From a bacterium (lineage in GTDB: Bacteria; Patescibacteriota; Patescibacteriia; JACQRZ01): a stretch of 36,471 nt of DNA. Positions within the stretch are counted from its first letter, which is position 1; the number at the start of each line of letters is the position of its first letter. Both the position numbers and the translations under genes were made by a program. The notes beneath the pieces were generated by a model. That model did not search any database, was not told the origin of the DNA, and saw nothing but the letters and a program-made list of their open reading frames with translations. Below are positions 15,786-24,300 of this stretch, in pieces. The stretch lies in the NCBI GenBank assembly GCA_023246095.1, contig JAHFJA010000011.1:1-36471 (forward strand). The letters are read 5' to 3'.

Positions 15786-16364
15786 TTATTTAAAAAGAGA
15801 TCCATAATGATATAGTTCCATTAAACGTGCTGTCTCGTTTGCATTGATTTCTCTTGCCATCATAAGGTGGAATGTTCGCCATTGGGCGCAACTCTTTTTT
15901 TCGGTGGGGGTATACGCATATCTATAGATTACACCATAGTAACAAGCAAATTGTACATGGGCGGGCACAGATATAGGATTAAGCTCAAACACTTTATGGA
16001 GATGTGCTGGCACTAAACTGTATTGCCGTGTCATGAGACAGGTATGTGCCATCATCAAATAGTCGTTTTCTCCGTTAGCGCTAACTTTTGTGAAGTTTGC
16101 AACGTTTTGAAGTGAATGACTGATAAGACCTTTCTTTGAGAAGGCGATTACTTTCTGTTGAAGCGGACACAGTTTGGTTGGAAGTTTCTTGGAGGTGAGT
16201 CCATCGCACGCACGAGAAACAAGTACAGGGTTAATTTTTTCAATATTGTATTTTTTTCTCTTATAGCCTCTATTGATCTTAAAATCTGCAATACGGTCAA
16301 CTAGAGTAATGAATGTTTTAATGATTTCAATGAACAAAATAATAATTGGGTACATGAAACGCAT
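15786..16364 (-). CDS. membrane-anchored helical-repeat protein, unknown
   Basis: AAAGGAGG lies 8 bases before ATG 16362-16364. The 192-residue product has one N-terminal hydrophobic segment (MYPIIILFIEIIKTFITLV), then a basic linker (FKINRGYKRKKYNIEK). A Cys-containing helical region follows, with TPR-like helix pairs (DYLMMAHTCLMTRQYSLVPA, then HLHKVFELNPISVPAHVQFA). The C-terminal part probably faces the cytoplasm. I recognise no family beyond the TPR resemblance. It is flanked by parS-like sites on both sides, so a link to chromosome segregation is conceivable but only by position. Confidence 0.7.
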   Translation of the reverse strand: MRFMYPIIILFIEIIKTFITLVDRIADFKINRGYKRKKYNIEKINPVLVSRACDGLTSKKLPTKLCPLQQKVIAFSKKGLISHSLQNVANFTKVSANGENDYLMMAHTCLMTRQYSLVPAHLHKVFELNPISVPAHVQFACYYGVIYRYAYTPTEKKSCAQWRTFHLMMAREINANETARLMELYHYGSLFK

Positions 16365-16441
16365 CGTGAGCACCTCCTTTATATACTCTTAGATAAACTA
16401 CTTATTTCAAATATACAGTGAGATAGGCAAGATTGCAAAAA

Positions 16442-16457
16442 TGTTCCACGTGGAACA
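16442..16457. other. parS: parS-like site 5
   Basis: Identical 16-bp core without the extended AT flanks. It lies 683 bp (start to start) from site 4, in the divergent gap between the helical-repeat protein and the methyltransferase. Confidence 0.82.
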
Positions 16458-16545
16458 ATATGCGTCGCACAATATTCTGAGTATAAAGAAATTATTATAT
16501 TTGGGGGGATTTTGTGCGTTTCAGACACACTCAAGTTGTCTATGC

Positions 16546-16551
16546 TATACT
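16546..16551 (+). promoter_or_regulatory. extended -10 promoter of the methyltransferase
   Basis: TATACT with TATGC before it; the -35 (AGACAC at 16523) is poor. Start codon 16590 would lie about 32 bases downstream of the transcription start. Confidence 0.5.
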
Positions 16552-16589
16552 ATAGATACCATTTCGCTTTCTATTTTTTACACAATCGT

Positions 16590-17147
16590 ATGTCAGAACA
16601 AGCCCTTCGAGGGGGCACCGCACTCATTGATCCCCTCACGATCCTTTCTCATCTTGATATTCATGACGGAGACACTGTCGCCGATCTTGGGTGTGGCGGC
16701 GGCGGACATTTTGTGGGACCTCTTGCAAAGGCCGTGGGTGCGAAGGGAAAGGTTTATGCCGTAGATATACAGAAAAACGTGCTAAAACTTGTCGAGGGAA
16801 AGATGAGACAGGAACACATTTTGAATGTTATTCCGGTTTGGTCTGATTTAGAAAGGGGAGGGATTGCTGATATTCCATCGGGTTCGTGCGACTTGAGCGT
16901 CCTTATAAATATACTGTTTCAAAACACAAAACACGACCGCATTGTACAAGAGGCAAGTCGCATGATAAAGTCGATGGGTCGCGTCATGGTCATTGATTGG
17001 AAGACCTCCGGTTCTCCATTTGGACCCCCTTCAGATCGTCGCGTTTCAGCGCAACAAGTGAAAGATATTGCTCAGGTTTTGAACTTATCGCTTTTGGAAG
17101 AATTCGACGCAGGACCTTATCATTACGGACTTATTTTCAAGAAATAA
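16590..17147 (+). CDS. class I SAM-dependent methyltransferase (UbiE-like)
   Basis: From ATG 16590 the 185-residue product begins MSEQALRGGTALIDPLTILS. It has the SAM motif I TVADLGCGGGGHFVGPLAKAVG (about 30-50), the acidic VYAVDIQKNVLKLVE and motif IV SCDLSVLINILFQNTKHDR. This small UbiE/Coq5-like Methyltransf_31 type is frequent in CPR genomes; the substrate is unknown. The longer in-frame extension to 16512 would start upstream of the predicted promoter. The next gene begins 12 bases after its stop. Confidence 0.85.
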   Translation: MSEQALRGGTALIDPLTILSHLDIHDGDTVADLGCGGGGHFVGPLAKAVGAKGKVYAVDIQKNVLKLVEGKMRQEHILNVIPVWSDLERGGIADIPSGSCDLSVLINILFQNTKHDRIVQEASRMIKSMGRVMVIDWKTSGSPFGPPSDRRVSAQQVKDIAQVLNLSLLEEFDAGPYHYGLIFKK

Positions 17148-17159
17148 CAGTATACAAGT

Positions 17160-17570
17160 ATGATTGCACCCCATTTGTATGATTTTCATTATTGGTTTTC
17201 TTCTCGCCCGTTCCCTTTAAGTAACAGAGGGGTATATATTTTGCTCTTTATTTTTGTTGGAATGATTGTTGCGGATATTGTTCTGCGAATAATTGCACGG
17301 AAAAAGAGGAAAACGAGAGATGTACTCACTAAACGCATTGTTTCGCGCGTTTGCATCTGTCTTGAAACAATGTCAATTTTTGGGTTAATTCTCCTATTTT
17401 TTGCATTTGAGGGTATTCCTTTGCTTGGGGCGCGCTATTTCCTTCTTGTATGGGGGATAGGTTTGTTGGTGTGGGTATTATCAATCGCACATGAATCATA
17501 CGTTCGCAACCCCGCGAAGCGCGCTGCGGCAATCAAAAAAGGTGAGTTTTCCAAATACTTCAAAAAATAA
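17160..17570 (+). CDS. three-TM membrane protein
   Basis: The 136-residue product has three predicted spans: VYILLFIFVGMIVADIVLRI, ICLETMSIFGLILLFFAFEG and YFLLVWGIGLLVWVLSIAHE. A strongly basic loop (IARKKRKTRDVLTKR) and a basic C-terminus (NPAKRAAAIKKGEFSKYFKK) are probably cytosolic. It lies in a row with the methyltransferase and yraN, overlapping the latter. No named family recognised. Confidence 0.75.
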   Translation: MIAPHLYDFHYWFSSRPFPLSNRGVYILLFIFVGMIVADIVLRIIARKKRKTRDVLTKRIVSRVCICLETMSIFGLILLFFAFEGIPLLGARYFLLVWGIGLLVWVLSIAHESYVRNPAKRAAAIKKGEFSKYFKK

Positions 17571-17937
17571 CGGTTCATCATTGCTTCGAAAGAAGGTTGG
17601 CGTATTTGGTGAACAGCTAGCGTGTGAATTTCTTGAGCGAAAAGGATACGATATTCTTATTCGCAATTTTTGTGTTCGAGGAGGGGAAATAGATATCATC
17701 GCGCGAAGGGAACAAGACTTGATTGTTGTCGAAGTGAAAACGCGAACTTCAACAGTATATGGGTTTGCCGAAGAGGCGGTCGACAGGAACAAAAGAAACA
17801 GTATGAATAAAGCGCTATCGGCCTATCATGCGCCATTTGCTTTTCGATATATTCGGTTTGACATTATAGCGATTGATATTGATACGCATAGTAGCTCCGC
17901 AAAAGTTAGGCATTTAAAAAATATTATCTTCGATTAG
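17542..17937 (+). CDS. YraN/UPF0102-family nuclease-like protein
   Basis: The core VFGEQLACEFLERKGYDILIRNFCVRGGEIDIIARREQDLIVVEVKTRT matches the YraN family, a restriction-endonuclease-like fold with the G-E-x-D-I...E-V-K catalytic-type residues. Members are usually near RNase HII or ribosome genes and have no firmly known job. The start is uncertain: I give GTG 17542, which overlaps the previous gene by 29 bases. ATG 17491 (80-base overlap) and TTG 17581 (no overlap) are in frame; none has a good ribosome binding site. Confidence 0.87.
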   Translation: MSFPNTSKNNGSSLLRKKVGVFGEQLACEFLERKGYDILIRNFCVRGGEIDIIARREQDLIVVEVKTRTSTVYGFAEEAVDRNKRNSMNKALSAYHAPFAFRYIRFDIIAIDIDTHSSSAKVRHLKNIIFD

Positions 17938-17963
17938 TTCGTGGGGATAATTATTTAAGGGAG

Positions 17964-18009
17964 ATATTCCATATATGGTATACTAAACAATAACCATCTC
18001 ATGGAATAT
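17964..18009 (+). promoter_or_regulatory. promoter -10 inside a 9-bp inverted repeat
   Basis: TATACT (17979-17984) is flanked by ATATTCCAT (17964-17972) and its exact complement-inverse ATGGAATAT (18001-18009). The right arm ends 5 bases before ATG 18015. The left arm lies upstream of the predicted transcription start (about 17991), so the pair would act as DNA, for example as a repressor operator, rather than as an mRNA hairpin. Confidence 0.5.
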
Positions 18010-18014
18010 ATTTT

Positions 18015-19190
18015 ATGACATATAGTACTATTCGAAACTACGGATCCGGAGCCATCATTGCAAGTCTTGTGTTTGCTCTGGTATTAGGGTTTACCAACAT
18101 AGTAAATGCGGGAATATTAAGTGGAGTAAGCGACACTATGACGCGCTTGCGGTTGAATCAAAGCGCAGACCATTCTATTGTTTTCACTCTTCCTGGTGGA
18201 ATCAACTGGGACTCTACCGGTGGTAACGACGACATAATTTTTGATTTTCCAGAGGCTGCTACCGATTTTGCTGAAAGTGGAACATGGCAAACGTCTGACT
18301 TTACCGCCAATGACGGTAGTTTGTTAACAGTAAGTGATATTACGGTGAGTGCGGGTTCACTAACGTATCCCACATGTGGAACGGGTGTTGTTGTAGCTGT
18401 CGATACCACAAATTTAAAATTTGGATTTAGGCGGTGCACCGGCGCTAGCGCAGACGCTGCCGCGGTTACTATTGGTATACTGGGAGCATCGGGAGGAACA
18501 GGCACTCTTTCGAACGGTACAGCGACAGGATCAAAAGCAGTCGCTATCTCCATGACCGATGAGGGGGTGACTGATGCTCATACGGGTAATTTTGCTGTGT
18601 CACTCGTTGATGACGATAGCGCTTCTATAACGGCAAGCATCACACCAGCACTGAGTTTTGATATCGATACAGCAACTTCGCACATAGAAGTAAGTGGAAC
18701 TCCTACACCCTACTCTGTTGCAATGGGAACGTTAACTCCGGGCGTTGTAAAAACTTCTGACGATTCGACTATTAATTCAATCTTTCTTGATTTAGGGACT
18801 AACGCGTCAGTCGGAGCGGTGGTAACATTGATGGGTGCTAATGGGGGGCTTAAAAGTGTCGCCACAAATCACACTATTACTACTTCCTACGGTGGAAGTG
18901 CCGTCGATCTCAATGCGCAACCAGAAGGTTTTGGGGTTTGCGTAAAATCAGCTACTGCTTCGGAAGGTGCTCTGACTGCTGTTGCGCCGTATAATGGGAG
19001 TTGCAACGCAACTACGCACAATATTGGTGGAATTGATACTACTACTGCCCGCAGTATTATCACAACAACGAATGCCCCTGCTGTCGGTGGGGATGTTGAG
19101 ATAATGCTCAAAGCAAAGGCTCAAGCAATAACCCCTGCTGCTGTTGATTATTCTGAAACATTGACCTTTATTGCAACAGGTACATTCTAG
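18015..19190 (+). CDS. exported surface protein A (paralogue of B and of the N-terminus of C)
   Basis: The 391-residue product has a signal peptide (SGAIIASLVFALVLGFTNIV, cut after NAG or thereabouts). An N-terminal beta-rich domain (about 34-200) shares with B and C the opening MSDTMTRLRLNQSADHSIVF. A C-terminal domain (about 215-391) is shared only with B: MGTLTPGVV, then GFGVCVKS...APYNGSC with two conserved Cys, and the final strand DYSETLTFIATGTF. It is Thr/Ser/Gly/Ala-rich and very low in Lys, as expected of a secreted fibre or layer protein. The closing motif recalls the last strand of WxL cell-wall-binding domains, but no W-x-L motif is present. Function inferred only: envelope or surface structure. 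Confidence 0.75.
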   Translation: MTYSTIRNYGSGAIIASLVFALVLGFTNIVNAGILSGVSDTMTRLRLNQSADHSIVFTLPGGINWDSTGGNDDIIFDFPEAATDFAESGTWQTSDFTANDGSLLTVSDITVSAGSLTYPTCGTGVVVAVDTTNLKFGFRRCTGASADAAAVTIGILGASGGTGTLSNGTATGSKAVAISMTDEGVTDAHTGNFAVSLVDDDSASITASITPALSFDIDTATSHIEVSGTPTPYSVAMGTLTPGVVKTSDDSTINSIFLDLGTNASVGAVVTLMGANGGLKSVATNHTITTSYGGSAVDLNAQPEGFGVCVKSATASEGALTAVAPYNGSCNATTHNIGGIDTTTARSIITTTNAPAVGGDVEIMLKAKAQAITPAAVDYSETLTFIATGTF

Positions 19191-19226
19191 TACTCCGCAA
19201 TTTAAATGATAACGACGCGTATTGTT

Positions 19227-20153
19227 ATGAAAAAGTACGCTCTATTTGTTGGGGCTTTATTTATTCTCCCTTTGGTTTTTTTTGCACCCCGCGCTCATGC
19301 ATTGCAATTATCGCCAACTATTTTTGATATTTCTGCAAAACCAGGTCAAACGATTGTAAAATCAGTTCGTCTTGGAAATGAAACAAAAGAAGATTTAACA
19401 TTGACCTACCAAACAGGTATTTTCGAAGCAGCTCCGGAAGGTAATGGAGTACCAAGACTTCTACCGGCGCCTAAAGATATAAATTCGATTGCTAATTGGA
19501 TTTCAGTTACAACACCACAAATAACGTTGCGGCCTGGTGAAAAGGTAGATGCGCCGTTTACTATCACTATTCCAGAAAATGCAGAACCAGGAGGACATTA
19601 TGCATGGATTGCCTGGAATGAAGCTCCTGGAAAAACCGACGGTACTGGTGTTGCAATATCGTGCGGGATTGCAACACAAATTCTTTTACGAGTTGATGGT
19701 GATGCGAAAGAAGGATTAATCCTTCGGAGTTTTAGTACAAAAGATGGAAAAACAAATTTTGAAAAATTGCCAGTATCGTTTGTTGCCACTATTTATAACG
19801 ATGGGAACGTACATGAAAAACCGCGCGGTGAGGTGGTTATAAAAAATATGTTAGGCTCCACGGTTGGAAAGCTTCCTTTTAATGATGTAAAAGATACCGG
19901 TAACATATTACCAAAACAAGATCGTAGTTATAATGTTGAATGGAACAATGGAATTGCTTTTGGAAAATACACGGCACAGTTGAATGCACAGTATGCTGAT
20001 GGAAAAACTATATCCGGAGAGGTACATTTTTGGGTACTCCCAAAAGTCCTATTTGCGGTATGGTTATTAATTATTACTATTGTGTCTTTCATAATCATTA
20101 TGGCAGTAGTGCAAGCCATAAAGAAAAAAAATAAGAGGATTGTGACTAAGTAA
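19227..20153 (+). CDS. membrane-anchored Ig-like protein P (DUF916/WxLIP-like layout)
   Basis: From ATG 19227 the product has 308 residues. It has a signal peptide (MKKYALFVGALFILPLVFFA, cut after AHA). A first Ig-like domain follows (LQLSPTIFDISAKPGQTIVKS ... LRPGEKVDAPFTITIPENAEPGGHYAWIA), then a second (about 150-265). A C-terminal span (FAVWLLIITIVSFIIIMAVVQAI) ends with a basic cytosolic tail (KKKNKRIVTK). This is the architecture of DUF916 proteins, which in Firmicutes interact with WxL surface proteins. The family match is by layout and motif style. It sits between the two exported paralogues, 36 bases after A. Confidence 0.75.
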   Translation: MKKYALFVGALFILPLVFFAPRAHALQLSPTIFDISAKPGQTIVKSVRLGNETKEDLTLTYQTGIFEAAPEGNGVPRLLPAPKDINSIANWISVTTPQITLRPGEKVDAPFTITIPENAEPGGHYAWIAWNEAPGKTDGTGVAISCGIATQILLRVDGDAKEGLILRSFSTKDGKTNFEKLPVSFVATIYNDGNVHEKPRGEVVIKNMLGSTVGKLPFNDVKDTGNILPKQDRSYNVEWNNGIAFGKYTAQLNAQYADGKTISGEVHFWVLPKVLFAVWLLIITIVSFIIIMAVVQAIKKKNKRIVTK

Positions 20154-20183
20154 TATATTTTTTACCAAGAGAGTAAATTTTGA

Positions 20184-20213
20184 TTGTTTAGAGCTGGTAA
20201 AGGGTGCTATAAT
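20184..20213 (+). promoter_or_regulatory. promoter of surface protein B
   Basis: TTGTTT (20184-20189), 18 bases ending GGGTGC, consensus TATAAT (20208-20213). The start would fall near 20220, only about 4 bases before ATG 20224, so the mRNA may be essentially leaderless; no ribosome binding site is present. Confidence 0.6.
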
Positions 20214-20223
20214 AATTTTAATT

Positions 20224-21354
20224 ATGCATCGATCAATTTTTCATCGTGGAGTATCCGCGTTTATATTTATTCTTCTGGTAATTTTTGCTTACGGAAATAT
20301 TTTGGATACACAAGCCTTGTCGGTAACACAAAGAAAAGATATTCTCTCTCGATTGAAAGTAGGCACCCTTTCAAATCATACCATTGAGTTTACCGCGATT
20401 AATGGGGTGGCAGTTGGAGAGACAGTAACAGTGTTATTTCCTATTGGTTTTTCCATTCCTGGTGCTCTTGATTATACTGACGTTGATGTGTCGTATGGTC
20501 CTTTTACTGGAACGGAAAATGAATTAGCTATTGCTGCGGCGGCTGGTGGGGGAGCGTGGGGTGCATCGTTTACCGGGCAGACACTGACTCTTACGGCAGG
20601 AACAGTCGCGATACCAGCAGGTTCAAGGATCGCAGTTGAAGTAGGAACGAACGCGACGATAGGTACTGTTGGAGATTTGCAGATTACAAATCCAGCCATA
20701 GCAGGTGAATACGTGTTAATAATTGGAGGTACATTTGGCGGTGATGGGGAAATCGCTGTCCCTATTATAAATGATGATCAGGCAGGTGCTGTTGCTGCGG
20801 TGAGCCCTATGATGGTGTTTGATCTCGATATAGGAACCGCGGTAGGAGAAAGTACGCCACCGTACACGTTTGATCTGGGAACTTTAACTGCGGGACAAGT
20901 GGTGAGCTCTGGTACTGGTATTCCTGAACGTCCACGTATAATGATGGAATTAAAAACAACAGCGGCAGGAGGTGCTATTGTTACCATCGAAGGTATAAAT
21001 GGTGGAATCAAAAGTGCATCGCAAAATCATATCATTACTACAACTGATAGTGGTAGCGCAGTAACATTGGATGGTAGTACTGAAGGTTTTGGTGCGTGTG
21101 TAGCTTCTGTATCTGCTATTTCGGGAACTATTGAAGGGGTAGCTCCCTATAATGGAGCATGTAGTATCTCAAGTCATGAAGTGGGAGGTATTACTACCGC
21201 GCCACGTACTATTGTTGATACCGCCAATGGCCCTGCGCTTGGAACCGATAACAACAGCGCTCAAATATTTTTGAAAACATCAATTACGCCGACTACTCCG
21301 GCGGCAAATGATTATTCAGAGATTATTTCATTTGTTGCGACCGGTACTTTTTAG
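20224..21354 (+). CDS. exported surface protein B (paralogue of A)
   Basis: The 376-residue product has a signal peptide (VSAFIFILLVIFAYGNILDT, cut near TQA). An N-terminal domain opens LSVTQRKDILSRLKVGTLSN and holds the turn SYGPFTGTENELA and the strand RIAVEVGTNATIG. The C-terminal domain matches that of A (FDLGTLTAGQVV; GFGACVASVS...APYNGAC; NDYSEIISFVATGTF at the end). The conserved Cys pair could form a disulfide outside the cell. It has its own strong promoter, so it may be made in larger amounts than A. Probable structural or adhesive surface protein; unproven. Confidence 0.75.
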   Translation: MHRSIFHRGVSAFIFILLVIFAYGNILDTQALSVTQRKDILSRLKVGTLSNHTIEFTAINGVAVGETVTVLFPIGFSIPGALDYTDVDVSYGPFTGTENELAIAAAAGGGAWGASFTGQTLTLTAGTVAIPAGSRIAVEVGTNATIGTVGDLQITNPAIAGEYVLIIGGTFGGDGEIAVPIINDDQAGAVAAVSPMMVFDLDIGTAVGESTPPYTFDLGTLTAGQVVSSGTGIPERPRIMMELKTTAAGGAIVTIEGINGGIKSASQNHIITTTDSGSAVTLDGSTEGFGACVASVSAISGTIEGVAPYNGACSISSHEVGGITTAPRTIVDTANGPALGTDNNSAQIFLKTSITPTTPAANDYSEIISFVATGTF

Positions 21355-21396
21355 TGCCAGAAATATATTAGTAGGAAACTAAATTGCTTTTTCAAT

Positions 21397-24300
21397 ATGA
21401 AATCAAAAAATTATTTCATTTCTGCATTTTTTTCAGGCGCATCGCTGGCAATTTTGTTGATACTATTTTTTCCACTCAATTTATTTGCGGCATCGTTAGC
21501 ATCAATGAGCGATACTCTGAGCTCACAAAAGGCGGGAGAACTTTCTAACCATCGTATCGCGTTTACGAGTCCAAGCGGAATGTCTTCGGGTACTATCGAG
21601 GTAGATCTCAGCTCGGTAGTTAGTACAACAGGAAGTGTGAACGAAACAGATATTGATTTATCGTATGGGTTGAGTGGTAGTGAAACTTCAGCCGCACTTA
21701 CACCGACGGCCTCAGCAGGTACGTGGGGTGCCGTGGTCAACTCGTTGACGAAAAAACTTACCTTAACATTTCCTCTTGTAACGTGTGGTGTCTCTCCTTG
21801 TGGTGTCCCTATCGTACCAGGAAATAAAGTAATCATTAAAATAGGTACGAACGCTACGGGGGGCGATGCACAAATGACAAATGCAGCAGTGGGAAATAGT
21901 AAGTTAGTGAGGATAGATGCGGGGACCGACAGTGGTACTCTTGCGGTCGTCTTGGTAGACAGCGGATCTATAGGGGTAACGAGTGATGCAACGAGTGGCG
22001 CAACAGGACCAGCTTCACCTACTGGGTTGGGTGCTACATTGTTCAATTCATCACAGGCGTCTCTTTCGTGGACTGACAATGCAACAAATGAATCTTCTTT
22101 TACTATTGAACGCAGCATCAATGGAGGTACATTTGCTGTACTGACTACCGTAGGGGCAAATGTGAATACTTTTTTAGATAGTAATGTAGGCGCGGGAAAC
22201 TCATATTCATACCGAGTACTTGCTTCCAATAGTACAGGAAATTCTGCGTATACCAATTCAGCAACTGTATCGATTCCTGCTGCCGGTGCAGTGGAGGTTG
22301 GGGGGAGCGGAACACTGTTGCCATCGGGAACTACAGGTAGTGGAAGCGGTGCGAGTACAGGAGGGTCAGCGCCGAGTGATGCCGGTTTTACATCGACTCC
22401 AACTCCTTGCACGGTAAGTTGTCAGCTTGGTTGTCCATGTAGTGGTACTACTACAGGAGGAGGATCAAGTTCACCGGCCCCCACGGATAGTGGAACAGGA
22501 ACGGCAGGTGGAACAACGACAGGCAGTGGAACAGGAACTTCTGGGGGTACGACAGGAACAGGTACAACTGGTGGGACTACTGGCAGCGGAGCAGGTACGT
22601 CAGGTGGCACAAGTACTACTTTGGGAGGAGATGCACTTGCGGGAGTACCCTCCATATGTGTGGTGTCAGGTTCTTTAGGTTGTACAAGTAATACTACTCG
22701 CCCACCTTCTCAATCATGTTTGGAAGCGCCTGTTATTGAAGCAGTAACAAAAGAGGCCCAAATTGATCTTGAGTGCCATGGGAGTTCTCCTGCAGAGTTA
22801 TTGTTTGTTATTGAGCGAAGTGTCTCCGGATCTCCCTTTGTTCAAATTGGGAGTACTCCAGCGAACCTTACAACTTTTAGTGATACGAGTGTAGATCCGA
22901 GTACTACGTATTCATATCGAGCTCGTGCAACCAATGCTGACTGTCAGTCTCCTTATAGTAATGTTTCAAGCGCCAGGACATTTGCTAGTGGAGAATCGGG
23001 TGGAGCAATTTCGGGCGATACAGGCGGCGGAGGTGGTGGCGCAGGCGGCGGAGGGGGAGGCGGTTCAGGTGGCGGCGGAGGTGGTGGCGCAGGCGGCGGA
23101 GGGGGAGGCGGTTCAGGTGGCGGAGGTGGTGGTGGTGGTGGTGGTTCAGGGACTCCATTGTATGGTACTGCTTTTTTTGGCGACCCATCATCGTGGGGTA
23201 TGACTGAAGTGAATGGAGCAAGTTCTCCCTATGCGAAGGGTCAATTTTGTGCGCGCAAATTGACTGCCATAACTCCGTGTGTTAAGACCGCAGGGTTGCC
23301 AGTGGCAGTATCCCAAATGAACATGAGTGTAGGTGGCACTGTATATCCATTATCGTTTGATACTGCTAAACAATGCTATACGGGTACCATACCTATCCCC
23401 CCTGCATTAGGTGTATATCCATTAACACTTAATGCCACCTATGTAGATGGAACGACGACGACCGTTAACTCAGTAATTTCAGTTCGTTCAACCTGCCGTT
23501 TTTTCATAGAGGCGACAGTAACAGAAGACGCCGTTAAAAAAGTTATTGAAAAAGTTCAAATTGCCGCAACTAATCTCAACGACTTAGCCGATTCGTTTGG
23601 TCGAGGCATGGGAGGCGGAGGATCAGGTGGTGGCTTGGGTAGTGGCCGAATAGGTGAGTTGATCGGACAGAGTCAAGGACTCCTGCAAACATTGTCGATA
23701 TTTGCAGCAGGGAGTCTCTTGCTGCTCGTACCTTCGTATTTGGGAAATGTATCGAGTGTCGTGAGATATGCTGCGCAGGGGTTCTCAAATCTTTTCTCAC
23801 TGTTTGGGTATAAGAAGAAGCGACGCAAGCGATGGGGTGTTGTGTATGACGCATTTAGCAAGGAACCTGAAGCGTTGGCAATTGTACGTTTGTACGATGT
23901 CACTACTAATAAGGTCATAGAAACACAAGTAACTGACCAAACAGGACGATTCAGCTTCTTCACGCAGCCTGGTACATATTCCCTCAGTGTAACTAAAGTA
24001 CCCTTTGTGTATCCTTCAGGAGTGGTAAGGGGACGAACTGATGGTAAATATGCAAATGTTTATCGAGGTGAAAATATTGTTATCCGCAATGATGATGATG
24101 AAATTTCCGTTAGTATCCCCATTGACCCCAAGAGGAGGGAGCGTATCAAAGAGGGTTCATTTATGGATGCATTCTTGGATGTACTTGAACGTGTTGGGCC
24201 ATTCGTGGCAGTGCTCAGTTTTGCAATCAGTATCACGTTAGTTCTCTATACACCAAGTGTACTCAACGTTGCGATCTTCATCATCAATACGATACTAATA

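Noticed and set aside
16441-16764. Open frame starting inside parS-like site 5
   Set aside because: It overlaps the methyltransferase in another frame and its start is part of the palindrome; no ribosome binding site.
18015-21354. Calling A and B true WxL-domain proteins
   Set aside because: No W-x-L motif is present; only the gene layout and the final beta-strand resemble that system.
21411-22412. 333-codon open frame antisense to the start of protein C
   Set aside because: It arises from the Thr/Ser/Gly-rich codon pattern of the real gene on the other strand; no promoter or ribosome binding site, and similar frames lie opposite A and B.
23020-23150. CRISPR or other spaced repeat array
   Set aside because: Repeat units are directly adjacent, in frame, and encode poly-Gly; there are no spacers.
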